Below, piece after piece: positions 43,498 to 52,379 of a stretch of 64,000 nt of DNA. Made by a program: the position numbers and the translations under genes. The stretch's first letter is position 1. The number at the start of each line of letters is the position of its first letter. Source of the DNA: Pedobacter nyackensis (GTDB lineage: Bacteria > Bacteroidota > Bacteroidia > Sphingobacteriales > Sphingobacteriaceae); contig NZ_FWYB01000002.1 in the NCBI RefSeq assembly GCF_900176505.1, forward strand, positions 707,237 to 771,236. The letters run 5' to 3'. The notes under the pieces were generated by a model. The model saw nothing but the letters and a program-made list of their open reading frames with translations. It was not told the DNA's origin and ran no database searches.

Positions 43498-44594
43498 TAA
43501 ATGAAATAATTTATGGGGTTTGTGTTATGCTCCGTTAAACGGATTGCAAAGTTAGGAAATTTTTCTTGAATAATATCTATCAACAAATCAGATGTAAATT
43601 GTTCACTTTCAAAGTGTCCGATATCTGCGATCACTATTTTTTCATCGGCATCAAAAAACTCGTGGTATTTAAAATCCGCGGTGACAAAAGCGTCTGCTCC
43701 TGCGGCAATGGCATCCTTCAGTAAAAAGCTACCTGATCCACCGCAAACAGCTACCTTTCTGATCTTTTTAGGTAGCAAACGTGTATGCCTGATCACAGTA
43801 GCATCCATGTTGTTTTTTACCAACCTCAAAAACTCAGCCCCTTCCATTGGTTCTTCCAGCCAACCAATCATTCCGGCTCCAACAGTATCCAGTTTATTCT
43901 CTAATGCATAAACATCATAGGCTACCTCTTCATATGGATGATGCTCGAATAGAGCTAGCAGTACTTTTCGCTCATCCTGAACCTTAAAAATGGTCTCTAT
44001 CCTAACCTCAGGCTCCAGGTGCTGAATACCTCTTTCTCCTACAAAAGGATCTGTATCCTCACCTGCGTTAAAGGTGCCAAACCCTTCTGAATTGAAACTA
44101 CATTCGCTGTAATTAGAAATATCTCCGGCTCCTGCAGCAAATAGCGCATCTCTTAATACGTCTGCCTGAGCAATTGGACAAAAAGTAATCAGTTTCTTTA
44201 AAATGGCGCTTTTAGGGCTTAATATCTTCGTGTTCCGTAAACCCAATCGGCTACAAATCACTCCATTTACCCCATATTGCACATGATCCAGATTCGTATG
44301 TATCGCATACAAAGCAATGTTGTTTTTTATTGCCTTCAACACTACCCGCTCTACATAGTTCTTTCCGGTAATCTTTTTCAGTCCCTTAAAAACTATGGGA
44401 TGATGCGTAATGATCAGGTTACAATTATGCAGTATAGCCTCATCAACAACGCTTTCTACGCAATCCAAAGCAACTAATGCTCCGTGTATCTCCTCATTGG
44501 GATCGCCCACTATCAAGCCCGAATTGTCGTAATCTTCCTGGTAATTTAAAGGCGCAAACGCCTCCAGGTGCCTTATTAAAACAGATAACTTCAT
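43497..44594 (-). CDS. Nif3-like dinuclear metal-centre protein
   Basis: A 365-residue DUF34/NIF3 protein. Metal ligands are in ITHHPIVFKG near residue 65 and HTNLDHV near residue 100, with later GADAFVTADFKYHEFFDADE and IADIGHFESEQF. A PII-like middle domain (about 130-245) is inserted, as in the long bacterial form. The biochemical role is unresolved. A variant -7 (TATCTTTA, 44601-44608, minus strand) ends 6 bases before the ATG. Confidence 0.9.
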   Translation of the reverse strand: MKLSVLIRHLEAFAPLNYQEDYDNSGLIVGDPNEEIHGALVALDCVESVVDEAILHNCNLIITHHPIVFKGLKKITGKNYVERVVLKAIKNNIALYAIHTNLDHVQYGVNGVICSRLGLRNTKILSPKSAILKKLITFCPIAQADVLRDALFAAGAGDISNYSECSFNSEGFGTFNAGEDTDPFVGERGIQHLEPEVRIETIFKVQDERKVLLALFEHHPYEEVAYDVYALENKLDTVGAGMIGWLEEPMEGAEFLRLVKNNMDATVIRHTRLLPKKIRKVAVCGGSGSFLLKDAIAAGADAFVTADFKYHEFFDADEKIVIADIGHFESEQFTSDLLIDIIQEKFPNFAIRLTEHNTNPINYFI

Positions 44595-44621
44595 ATCAGG
44601 TAAAGATACGAGATTTTTTTA

Positions 44622-44978
44622 CTAAAGATTACCCATTTTTACCATTTGCAGGCTTTCAAACACCATTTTCTGGTTGTACTCGAAAGCAAGACTTTTATGG
44701 TTAATCAAATCTATAATTGTCCCGATAAAACATAATCCTGCAGTGAAAAAATATAGAATACCCATACCGATTTGTCCTACTAAAAACCTTGATAATCCAA
44801 ATACAAAAAACCCAAGGATGCAATAAAGAATCATATCATCCGGATTTCTTCTTTTGCTACTGTAGATCATTAAAAAAGCTCTTAATTGTTGTTCGCTAAA
44901 TCCTGTAGTTGCACTTTGCAAATACGCATATTCCTGTGGCGAGATGCCCGGCAGCGACATAAATGGTGAATCAAACAT
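44622..44978 (-). CDS. TM2-domain membrane protein
   Basis: A 118-residue protein. The C-terminal half has two membrane helices in the TM2 pattern (ILYCILGFFVFGLSRFLVG, GILYFFTAGLCFIGTIIDLI) with a Gly-rich turn. The N-terminal half is hydrophilic. TM2 proteins have no agreed function. Its start is inside the 3' end of the DUF2752 gene (8-base overlap) and is preceded by GGAGGAAAG, one of the few good Shine-Dalgarno sequences in the window, so it is translated by coupling. Confidence 0.8.
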   Translation of the reverse strand: MFDSPFMSLPGISPQEYAYLQSATTGFSEQQLRAFLMIYSSKRRNPDDMILYCILGFFVFGLSRFLVGQIGMGILYFFTAGLCFIGTIIDLINHKSLAFEYNQKMVFESLQMVKMGNL

Positions 44979-45303
44979 ATCTTTCCTCCTTATACTTTAA
45001 GCCTAATTCCTTAAGCGTAATAAAATTCTTTTTAATCAAACCAACTATCCTACTGCCTATAATCAGCAATGCCGGTATACCAAACCAGTGCTGCTCCAGG
45101 CTTGCTCCAAAATTGCCCTGCAGCAAATGCGCAATAGACCTTCCTACTCCACAACCCGGGCACCAGGTAAAGCCCATATTGGCCAGCGGACAAAGTGTAA
45201 AATGTGGTTCCGAACCATGGTCATGTACATCCGTCATTCCAAGCAACACCAAAGCCATAATCCAAACGATTAATTCAAACGGCAAACGCTTTAATATTTT
45301 CAT
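44971..45303 (-). CDS. DUF2752 membrane protein
   Basis: A 110-residue protein with membrane helices near 8-25 and 70-92. The DUF2752 signature is CPLANMGFTWCPGCGVGRSIAHLLQGN: a Cys followed by CPGCGxxR. The Cys arrangement suggests metal or redox chemistry at the membrane, but the family function is unknown. It forms a two-gene unit with the TM2 protein, a pairing found in other Bacteroidota. Confidence 0.83.
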   Translation of the reverse strand: MKILKRLPFELIVWIMALVLLGMTDVHDHGSEPHFTLCPLANMGFTWCPGCGVGRSIAHLLQGNFGASLEQHWFGIPALLIIGSRIVGLIKKNFITLKELGLKYKEERYV

Positions 45304-45434
45304 TTTACAGCATCATTTTTACCTAAAGGTAAACAATCTTTCCGCCAGAACGCAGTACTCCTCTCTTTTTTACCCTTTTAAGCTTTAGATCAGATGATTG
45401 AAATTTTGTTACATTTAAAGCTCGCCATAAATAT

Positions 45435-45442
45435 TACATTTG
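45435..45442 (+). promoter_or_regulatory. TAnnTTTG -7 element abutting mfd start
   Basis: TACATTTG ends 4 bases before the GTG start of mfd. If used, the mRNA would begin at or next to a GTG codon. A TTTG at 45405-45408 is too far (26 bases) for a normal -33. Confidence 0.5.
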
Positions 45443-45446
45443 TAAT

Positions 45447-48400
45447 GTGAACATTCGCGACCTGATCAACAGATACAAAACAGATGAGCGTATTGTAGCA
45501 TTGGCAAAGGCCCTTAACGCGGGCAAGGGCACCAAACTTCAGCTTAAAGGCTTAGTGGGTTCTTCCGACGCAACAATAGCAGTGGCTACTTATTTTCTTT
45601 TACATAAGCCTCAATTATTTATACTTCCTGATAGAGAAGAAGCCTCGTATTTCCTGGCCGATCTGGAAAGCATACTCGACAAAGAAGTATTGCTTTTCCC
45701 TTCGTCATTTCGTAAGGCCTTCGATTTTACACAGGTAGACACCGCTAATGTACTGGCTCGGGCAGAGGTTTTAAATGAATTAAACCACCATTCGGAATAT
45801 GGAAAAATCGTAGTTTCCTATCCGGAAGCTATTGCTGAAAAAGTTATAAACCGTGAAATTCTTGAAAAAAACACGCTTGAAATCAGCTTAAATGCCAAAT
45901 TAGGCATCGATTTCATTAATGAGTTTTTATTCGATTACGATTTTAACCGTACCGACTTCGTGTATGAACCCGGACAGTTTTCTATCCGTGGTGGTATTGT
46001 TGATATATTTTCATTTTCCCATGATCTGCCATATCGTATTGAGTTTTTCGGCGATATTGTAGAAAGCATTCGTACTTTCGAGATCGAAAGTCAGCTCTCT
46101 GTTGAAGATGTAAAAACACTGACCATCATTCCAAATGTACAGTCTAAATACCTCACCGAAAACAACATCAGTATTCTTGATTATATAGAAAAAGATACCC
46201 AACTGTGGTTTAAGGATGTAGAATTTACCTTAGACATTGTTAAAGGCGGCTATAAAAAAGCCGTCGAATTATGGAAAGCGCTTCCTGCAAAAGAGAAGCA
46301 GGAAAATCAGGACTGGATAGACCCCAAATTCGCCTTCACCGACGAAAAAATGATGGGGGATATGTTCCATGATTTCCCACTTATTGAATTTGGAAAGCAA
46401 TTCTTCTATAAAACAGATGATGTATTTCAATTCGAAACAAAACCTCAACCTTCTTTTAACAAGGACTTTACCTTGCTGATCCATAACCTTAAGGAAAACG
46501 AAAAGCAAGGTATACACAACTTTATTTTCAGTTCGTCTACCAAGCAAACTGAACGCCTATATGCCATATTTGACGATATTGATAAGACGGCTAAATTTAC
46601 TCCGGTAAACATTCCTTTAAGGGAAGGTTTTGTGGATGGGCAGCAAAAACTAGCTTTTTACACCGATCACCAGATATTTGATCGCTTTTATAAATACAAG
46701 CTTAAAAGAGGTTATCAGCGCAGTCAGGCCATCACTCTGAAAGAACTGAGAGACCTTAAACCAGGCGATTTTGTAACCCATATTGACCATGGAATAGGGA
46801 AGTATGCCGGACTTGAAAAAGTAGAGGTAAACGGCAAAACCCAGGAAATGATCAGGCTCGTATATGCAGATAATGACCTGCTATATGTAAATATTAACTC
46901 CTTAAACCGCATTGCTAAATACAGTGGAAAGGATGGTACAGCCCCAAAAATGAATAAATTGGGTACCGAAGCCTGGGATAAACTTAAAAAGACGACTAAA
47001 AAAAAAGTTAAAGACATCGCCCGCGATCTGATCAAGCTATATGCTTTGAGAAAATCCCAGGTTGGAACGGCTTTTAGTCCGGACGGCTACCTGGAAACGG
47101 AACTAGAGGCTTCTTTTATTTATGAAGATACTCCTGATCAGGAGAAGGCTACTGCAGATGTTAAAAAGGACATGGAAGCACCTCATCCAATGGACAGACT
47201 GGTATGTGGTGATGTTGGGTTTGGCAAGACAGAAATTGCCATCAGAGCTGCCTTTAAAGCCGTTGCAAATGGCAAACAAGCCGCTATTCTGGTACCTACA
47301 ACGATTCTTGCCTTACAGCATTTTAAAACCTTTTCAGGCCGTTTAAAAGATTTCCCTTGTACGGTCGATTACATCAACCGTTTTAAAACCAATAAACAAA
47401 TTAAAGAAACCCTCGCCAAACTGGCTGAAGGTAAAGTTGATATCGTAATCGGCACACACCGCTTACTTAGTAAAGACGTAAAATTCAAAGATCTGGGTAT
47501 CATGATCATTGATGAGGAACAGAAATTTGGGGTAACATCCAAAGAAAAGCTACGTGCTTTACGTGTAAACGTAGATACGCTAACACTCACAGCAACACCA
47601 ATACCACGTACTTTACACTTCTCGTTAATGGGTGCAAGAGATTTATCCATCATGAGCACACCGCCACCAAACAGACAGGCGGTGAACACAGAATTGCATG
47701 TTTTTAATGATAAATTGATTCAGGAAGCTGTACAATTTGAGTTGGACAGGGGTGGGCAGGTTTTCTTTATCCATAATCGCGTAAACGATTTGCCTCAATT
47801 AGGCGGTTTGATTAAAACTTTGGTACCAAAAGCACGCATAGGTATTGCTCACGGACAACTAGATGGCGACCAGCTAGAAGATGTCATGCTTGATTTTATC
47901 AATGGTGAAAAAGATGTTTTAGTAGCCACAACCATTATCGAAGCTGGTTTGGATATTCCAAATGCCAATACGATCGTCATCAACCATGCACATATGTTTG
48001 GTCTGAGTGATTTACACCAGATGCGGGGCAGGGTAGGACGCTCCAATAAAAAAGCTTTCTGCTACTTATTGAGTCCGCCACTATCTACCCTCACTTCTGA
48101 AGCCAGAAAACGTCTTAGTGCTATTGAAGAGTTTTCAGACCTTGGGAGCGGCTTTAATATTGCGATGAGGGATTTAGATATCCGAGGTAGTGGAAACCTC
48201 TTAGGCGCAGAGCAAAGTGGCTTTATCGCCGAAATAGGATTCGAGATGTACCATAAAATCCTGGATGAGGCCATTCAGGAACTTAAAACAGATGAATTTA
48301 AGGACCTCTTTAAAGATGAGCCTTTACGTCCGTTTGTTAATTTTACTCAGATTGATACCGACCTGGAACTATATATCCCGGATGATTATGTGACCAATAT

Positions 48401-48788
48401 TACTGAAAGGTATAACCTGTATACAGAACTATCAAAAATTGAAGATGAGACGCAGTTAAAGGCCTTTGAAGGCTCTTTAAAAGATCGCTTTGGTCCAATT
48501 CCTGCACCAGTAAAAACGATGCTGAATGTGTTGAGGTTACAGTGGGTAGCTAAAAAATTAGCCTTCGAAAAGATAACCTTTAAAAAAGGCATCCTTCGTG
48601 GCTATTTCATCACCGATAAGCAATCGGCATTTTTTGATTCTGTAATGTTCAATAAAATATTGCATTTTGCACAGATCCATCCACGTTTATGCAACCTCAA
48701 GGAAGTAAAAGATTCATTGCGCATTGCTTTTGATAACCTGAATACGATAGACGAAGCTGTAGAAATGCTGGAAATGGTGGTTAAATAA
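45447..48788 (+). CDS. mfd: Transcription-repair coupling factor
   Basis: A 1113-residue DNA translocase that removes stalled RNA polymerase and recruits UvrA. The UvrB-like N-terminal part (residues 1-340), the RNA-polymerase interaction domain (LKPGDFVTHIDHGIGKY, near 435), and the RecG-like motor are visible: GDVGFGKTEIAIRAAF (Walker A), DEEQKFGV (motif II), TATPIPRTLHFSLMG, then GRVGRSNKKAFCYLL (motif VI). The C-terminal TRCF domain is present. The start is GTG at 45447; the ATG two bases earlier is out of frame and followed at once by a stop. Confidence 0.96.
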   Translation: MNIRDLINRYKTDERIVALAKALNAGKGTKLQLKGLVGSSDATIAVATYFLLHKPQLFILPDREEASYFLADLESILDKEVLLFPSSFRKAFDFTQVDTANVLARAEVLNELNHHSEYGKIVVSYPEAIAEKVINREILEKNTLEISLNAKLGIDFINEFLFDYDFNRTDFVYEPGQFSIRGGIVDIFSFSHDLPYRIEFFGDIVESIRTFEIESQLSVEDVKTLTIIPNVQSKYLTENNISILDYIEKDTQLWFKDVEFTLDIVKGGYKKAVELWKALPAKEKQENQDWIDPKFAFTDEKMMGDMFHDFPLIEFGKQFFYKTDDVFQFETKPQPSFNKDFTLLIHNLKENEKQGIHNFIFSSSTKQTERLYAIFDDIDKTAKFTPVNIPLREGFVDGQQKLAFYTDHQIFDRFYKYKLKRGYQRSQAITLKELRDLKPGDFVTHIDHGIGKYAGLEKVEVNGKTQEMIRLVYADNDLLYVNINSLNRIAKYSGKDGTAPKMNKLGTEAWDKLKKTTKKKVKDIARDLIKLYALRKSQVGTAFSPDGYLETELEASFIYEDTPDQEKATADVKKDMEAPHPMDRLVCGDVGFGKTEIAIRAAFKAVANGKQAAILVPTTILALQHFKTFSGRLKDFPCTVDYINRFKTNKQIKETLAKLAEGKVDIVIGTHRLLSKDVKFKDLGIMIIDEEQKFGVTSKEKLRALRVNVDTLTLTATPIPRTLHFSLMGARDLSIMSTPPPNRQAVNTELHVFNDKLIQEAVQFELDRGGQVFFIHNRVNDLPQLGGLIKTLVPKARIGIAHGQLDGDQLEDVMLDFINGEKDVLVATTIIEAGLDIPNANTIVINHAHMFGLSDLHQMRGRVGRSNKKAFCYLLSPPLSTLTSEARKRLSAIEEFSDLGSGFNIAMRDLDIRGSGNLLGAEQSGFIAEIGFEMYHKILDEAIQELKTDEFKDLFKDEPLRPFVNFTQIDTDLELYIPDDYVTNITERYNLYTELSKIEDETQLKAFEGSLKDRFGPIPAPVKTMLNVLRLQWVAKKLAFEKITFKKGILRGYFITDKQSAFFDSVMFNKILHFAQIHPRLCNLKEVKDSLRIAFDNLNTIDEAVEMLEMVVK

Positions 48789-48798
48789 ACCCAATAAA

Positions 48799-49011
48799 AT
48801 GAATCCTCAGCTGCTGCAAGACCTTGTTACCATGAAAATGCCCTTTGGAAAATATAAAGGTCGCACCATGTGTGATTTACCGGAATCCTACTTAGTTTGG
48901 TTCCAACAGGAGGGCTTTCCGCCAGGTAAACTAGGCGAGATGATCGCCACACTTTATGAAATTAAGCTAAACGGTCTGGAATATTTACTGCAACCCCTAA
49001 AGAAAAAGTAG
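48799..49011 (+). CDS. DUF3820 family small protein
   Basis: A 70-residue protein with the DUF3820 pattern: MPFGKYKGRTMCDLPESYLVWF, then FPPGKLGEMIATLYEIK. Related to the quorum-sensing/exonuclease-associated FGKYKG motif also found in exodeoxyribonuclease X-like proteins. It starts 10 bases after mfd and is probably co-transcribed. Function unknown. Confidence 0.8.
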   Translation: MNPQLLQDLVTMKMPFGKYKGRTMCDLPESYLVWFQQEGFPPGKLGEMIATLYEIKLNGLEYLLQPLKKK

Positions 49012-49019
49012 TGTTCTGC

Positions 49020-49074
49020 CGACTCCTAAAAGGACTATACAAGTCCATAGTGAGTCCATGTCCGGTCCACTACT
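49020..49074. repeat. Degenerate 11-base-period array
   Basis: Five 11-base units from 49020 to 49074: CGACTCCTAAA, AGGACTATACA, AGTCCATAGTG, AGTCCATGTCC, GGTCCACTACT. GTCCA recurs at 49043, 49054 and 49065, exactly 11 bases apart. It lies between the convergent DUF3820 and cdsA genes, the same setting as the array at 18431, where no hairpin terminator is seen on this side. Confidence 0.6.
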
Positions 49075-49109
49075 CATTATGAGCATGTATAAAGTAAAAA
49101 AGAAATAGC

Positions 49110-49919
49110 TTAGTTAAGGATCAGATAGAGGTAGGTATACACAATAGGAGCTGCTATCAAAAGGCCGTCAAAACGATCTAAAATACCCCCATGACCAGGT
49201 AATATGTTCCCGGAGTCTTTTACATTAAGGCTTCGCTTAAGCATAGATTCTACTAGATCTCCGAGTGTACCGAAACAAACAATCAATACAGACATTCCAC
49301 CTAATACAAGCGGATTAAGTTCTGTAAAACATAAAGAAATGGCATAAGAAGCCAATACACTGATCAACATGCCACCAAAAAAACCTTCCCATGACTTCTT
49401 TGGTGAATGGCGTTCGAATAAACGTGTTTTACCAAATTTAGTTCCAAACAGATAAGCACCCGTATCACTAGCCCAAAGCAACAGTAAAAAAGTAAGTGGC
49501 AAATGGAAATTATATTCTGCAGTATTTTGCATAAACCCTAGGGCGTAAAAAAAGCAAAAGGGCACTGTAATGTAAACAAAACCCACAAATGTGTAGGAAA
49601 TATTGGTAAATGGCGTTTTATCCTTTTTATATAATTCACTGATAAATACAGAGAAAATTATAGGGATAATCAGCAACATAAATTTAGTGTCGAACTGCAA
49701 TAAATGATAGCCTGCAGTCATTAAAAATATCAATGTAGCAACCAATAAAGCAATGTTTTTATGCGGTTTGATACCTACAGTTTTAATCATACCAAAGAAT
49801 TCCATCAATGCTACAAGACTTAAAATCAGGTAGAAAAAAGTAAAAGTATAGGCGCCTAAAAAGATAGAGCCAAGCATCACAATGGTAAAAAAGAAAGCAG
49901 TTATTGCTCTGGTTTTCAT
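49110..49919 (-). CDS. cdsA: Phosphatidate cytidylyltransferase
   Basis: A 269-residue integral membrane enzyme (about seven hydrophobic helices) that makes CDP-diacylglycerol. The signature SDTGAYLFGTKFGKTRL and the HSPKKSWEGFFGG segment precede GDLVESMLKRSLNVKDSG and LPGHGGILDRFDGLL, the CDP-alcohol cytidylyltransferase signature. Standard length. Downstream on the same strand of the CPBP gene with 65 bases between. Confidence 0.95.
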   Translation of the reverse strand: MKTRAITAFFFTIVMLGSIFLGAYTFTFFYLILSLVALMEFFGMIKTVGIKPHKNIALLVATLIFLMTAGYHLLQFDTKFMLLIIPIIFSVFISELYKKDKTPFTNISYTFVGFVYITVPFCFFYALGFMQNTAEYNFHLPLTFLLLLWASDTGAYLFGTKFGKTRLFERHSPKKSWEGFFGGMLISVLASYAISLCFTELNPLVLGGMSVLIVCFGTLGDLVESMLKRSLNVKDSGNILPGHGGILDRFDGLLIAAPIVYTYLYLILN

Positions 49920-49984
49920 CTATTTATTTTTTGTTTTTAATTGTCAGATGGGAGCCTTTGATGATTATTTTAATCATGTCGGGT

Positions 49985-50893
49985 TCATTTAGTTTGTTTT
50001 TTAAAATATTGAAATAGCAAAAAGGTCATTACAGCACTGATGATATAGCCATACCAGGCTACATTTATTGTCTTATCGGCCTCCGACAAAGGTATATTGT
50101 TTTTTTGCATATACCATGCTGCACACACCGCATAAGCATTATTTATAAAATGACCGAATATAGCATACCATAAACTGCCGCTCCAGAAATAAAGATAGCC
50201 AAAACCCGCACCCAGAAATAACCTTGGTAAAAAGCCATAAAACTGCATGTGAATGGCACTGAATACAAAAGCAGAAAACCATATAGCCACATGCGGATTA
50301 TGAAACATCCGGCCTAAAATACGTTGTACACCGGCTCTGAACATCAGCTCTTCCGCTACAGCAGGCAATAAGGCAATCATTCCAATATTGAGCAAAAATA
50401 TGCCCATATTGTCCATTTTTAAAAGCGCCTTCGTTGTTTCCATTCCCTGCTCTTCAGCAGCTTTCATCCAGTCTTCAAGCGCTTTAAACTGTGCTGGCAA
50501 CACCATTTTCTGATTAAAATTAACGATTAGTTCCATAACAGGCAGCGAACAAATCATGAGCAGCAAAACGATAAAAAACGATTTTAGTTCCGGCTTTTTA
50601 AAACCATAAAATACATTTAACCTTTGTCCCTCAGTTTTAGCCAACAACAAAGCAGGAAATAAAAAAAGACCAAACTGCTGAGCGGTTAAAAAAATCCTTT
50701 GCGCAGGTAAATATTGGGGCTTAGTACCCATCAGCTCATCCAGATTGTTAAAAATATCGGCCCCATACATCAGGTAAACAATACCAAAGCCAATTGCAGA
50801 AGCTGCAATTAAACCAATTATCGCATAAAATACCAGCATGAGCAGCTGAACGAAAGGGCTGTTCTCTTCCCTCAATTTTTGTATGGAGTTCAT
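49985..50893 (-). CDS. CPBP family intramembrane metalloprotease
   Basis: A 302-residue protein with about eight membrane helices. The CPBP (CAAX protease/bacteriocin-processing) motifs are EELMFRAGVQRIL near residue 195, VFSAIHMQFYGF and FGHFINNAYAV. Rce1-like glutamate-type intramembrane proteases; substrate unknown. Its start lies in the same spacer as dusB on the other strand. Confidence 0.88.
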   Translation of the reverse strand: MNSIQKLREENSPFVQLLMLVFYAIIGLIAASAIGFGIVYLMYGADIFNNLDELMGTKPQYLPAQRIFLTAQQFGLFLFPALLLAKTEGQRLNVFYGFKKPELKSFFIVLLLMICSLPVMELIVNFNQKMVLPAQFKALEDWMKAAEEQGMETTKALLKMDNMGIFLLNIGMIALLPAVAEELMFRAGVQRILGRMFHNPHVAIWFSAFVFSAIHMQFYGFLPRLFLGAGFGYLYFWSGSLWYAIFGHFINNAYAVCAAWYMQKNNIPLSEADKTINVAWYGYIISAVMTFLLFQYFKKQTK

Positions 50894-50947
50894 TTTCTGT
50901 AATATTTGTACCTTTGTGCCGTTAATTTTGGCAATGAAGATAGAGAA

Positions 50948-51955
50948 ATGTCGGTAAAGATAGGAAATATTGATCTGGGAGAATTCCCTTTGTTACTTGC
51001 TCCCATGGAGGATGTAAGCGATCCACCTTTTCGTTTCGTATGTAAACAAAGTGGGGTTGATATGATGTACACTGAGTTTATTTCATCAGAGGGACTGATC
51101 AGAGATGCTGCAAAAAGCAGAGCTAAGCTTGATATTTTTGAGTATGAAAGACCAATTGGTATTCAAATATTTGGTAGTGAGATAGATCATATGCGCGAAG
51201 CAACTGAAATTGCTACGCTTGCCGGACCCGATTTAATGGACATCAATTACGGTTGTCCGGTTAAACAGGTAGCTTGTAAAGGTGCAGGTTCTGCATTATT
51301 ACAAGATATTGACAAAATGGTAAAAATGACTGAAGCGGTTGTTAAAGCCACACATTTGCCAGTAACGGTAAAAACCAGATTAGGCTGGGATGATACCACT
51401 AAAAATGTAGAAGAAGTTGCTGAGCGTTTGCAGGATATTGGTATACAGGCATTAACCATTCACGGTCGTACCAGGGCACAATTGTATAAAGGACAGGCAG
51501 ATTGGACATTAATCCGTGAGATCAAACGTAACCCAAGAATTAAAATCCCTATTTTTGGAAATGGGGATGTAGATAGCATTCAGAAAGCAGCGGATTGGCG
51601 CCTGGAATATGAAATAGATGGGATCATGATCGGCAGAGCTGCTATTGGTTATCCATGGATATTCAGGGAAATCAGACACTTTTTCAATACCGGTGAAATT
51701 CTGGCAGGTCCAACTATTGAAGAACGGGTATCAGTTTGCAGAACGCATTTCGAAAAATCAATTGCCTGGAAAGGACCAAGGGTTGGTATTTTTGAAATGA
51801 GAAGGCATTATGCTAACTATTTTAAAGGAATTCCAGACTTTAAAGGTTATAGAATGCAATTAGTTAAAGAAGAAAATATTGATACTATTCATAGTATATT
51901 AGACGAAATAGCATACAAATATCATAACCTTCACCTCAATGGTGAAATGGCCTGA
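50948..51955 (+). CDS. dusB: tRNA-dihydrouridine synthase
   Basis: A 335-residue FMN enzyme (TIM barrel plus helical domain). Typical motifs: LLAPMEDVSDPPFRF, MYTEFISSEG, DINYGCPVKQVACKGAGSALL with the catalytic Cys, VKTRLGWDD, TIHGRTRAQLYKG and NGDVDS. This is the DusB-type sequence. ATG at 50948 was chosen; two -7-like elements (50909-50916 TACCTTTG and 50923-50930 TAATTTTG) lie upstream. Confidence 0.95.
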   Translation: MSVKIGNIDLGEFPLLLAPMEDVSDPPFRFVCKQSGVDMMYTEFISSEGLIRDAAKSRAKLDIFEYERPIGIQIFGSEIDHMREATEIATLAGPDLMDINYGCPVKQVACKGAGSALLQDIDKMVKMTEAVVKATHLPVTVKTRLGWDDTTKNVEEVAERLQDIGIQALTIHGRTRAQLYKGQADWTLIREIKRNPRIKIPIFGNGDVDSIQKAADWRLEYEIDGIMIGRAAIGYPWIFREIRHFFNTGEILAGPTIEERVSVCRTHFEKSIAWKGPRVGIFEMRRHYANYFKGIPDFKGYRMQLVKEENIDTIHSILDEIAYKYHNLHLNGEMA

Positions 51956-51991
51956 TTTTTGAAAACTACTTATTAAAACAATAAAGTTAAA

Positions 51992-52378
51992 ATGGTTACA
52001 GCGATCACATTAGGCGTAAAAATATCAGTTGATACAAGCTACCAGGATGAACATTCCAACCCGGTTAACGGGCATTTTATGTTCGCTTATCGCATTACCA
52101 TCGAGAATTTAACTGAGTATGCTGTTCAGCTTAAAAGAAGGCAATGGTTTATTTTTGATTCCAATGGTACACAAAGACAAGTAGAGGGAGAAGGTGTAGT
52201 AGGAGAGCAGCCTGTTATTGAACCTGGCGAAAGTCATGCTTACGTATCAGCTTGTAATTTGAATACAGATATGGGTAGCATGAAAGGAAATTACCTTATG
52301 CAACGCATTGCTGATCACAAAGATTTTATAGTTGATATACCGGAATTTGAACTGATTGTTCCTTACCGCTTAAATTAA
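51992..52378 (+). CDS. apaG: ApaG (DUF525) protein
   Basis: A 128-residue single FNIII-like domain, with VDTSYQDEHSNPVNGHFMFAYRITIEN, then FIFDSNGTQRQVEGEGVVGEQP and the GESHAYVSACNL segment. ApaG in enterobacteria is linked to Co2+/Mg2+ efflux (CorD); the biochemical role is not settled. It follows dusB by 36 bases. Confidence 0.92.
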   Translation: MVTAITLGVKISVDTSYQDEHSNPVNGHFMFAYRITIENLTEYAVQLKRRQWFIFDSNGTQRQVEGEGVVGEQPVIEPGESHAYVSACNLNTDMGSMKGNYLMQRIADHKDFIVDIPEFELIVPYRLN

Positions 52379-52379
52379 G

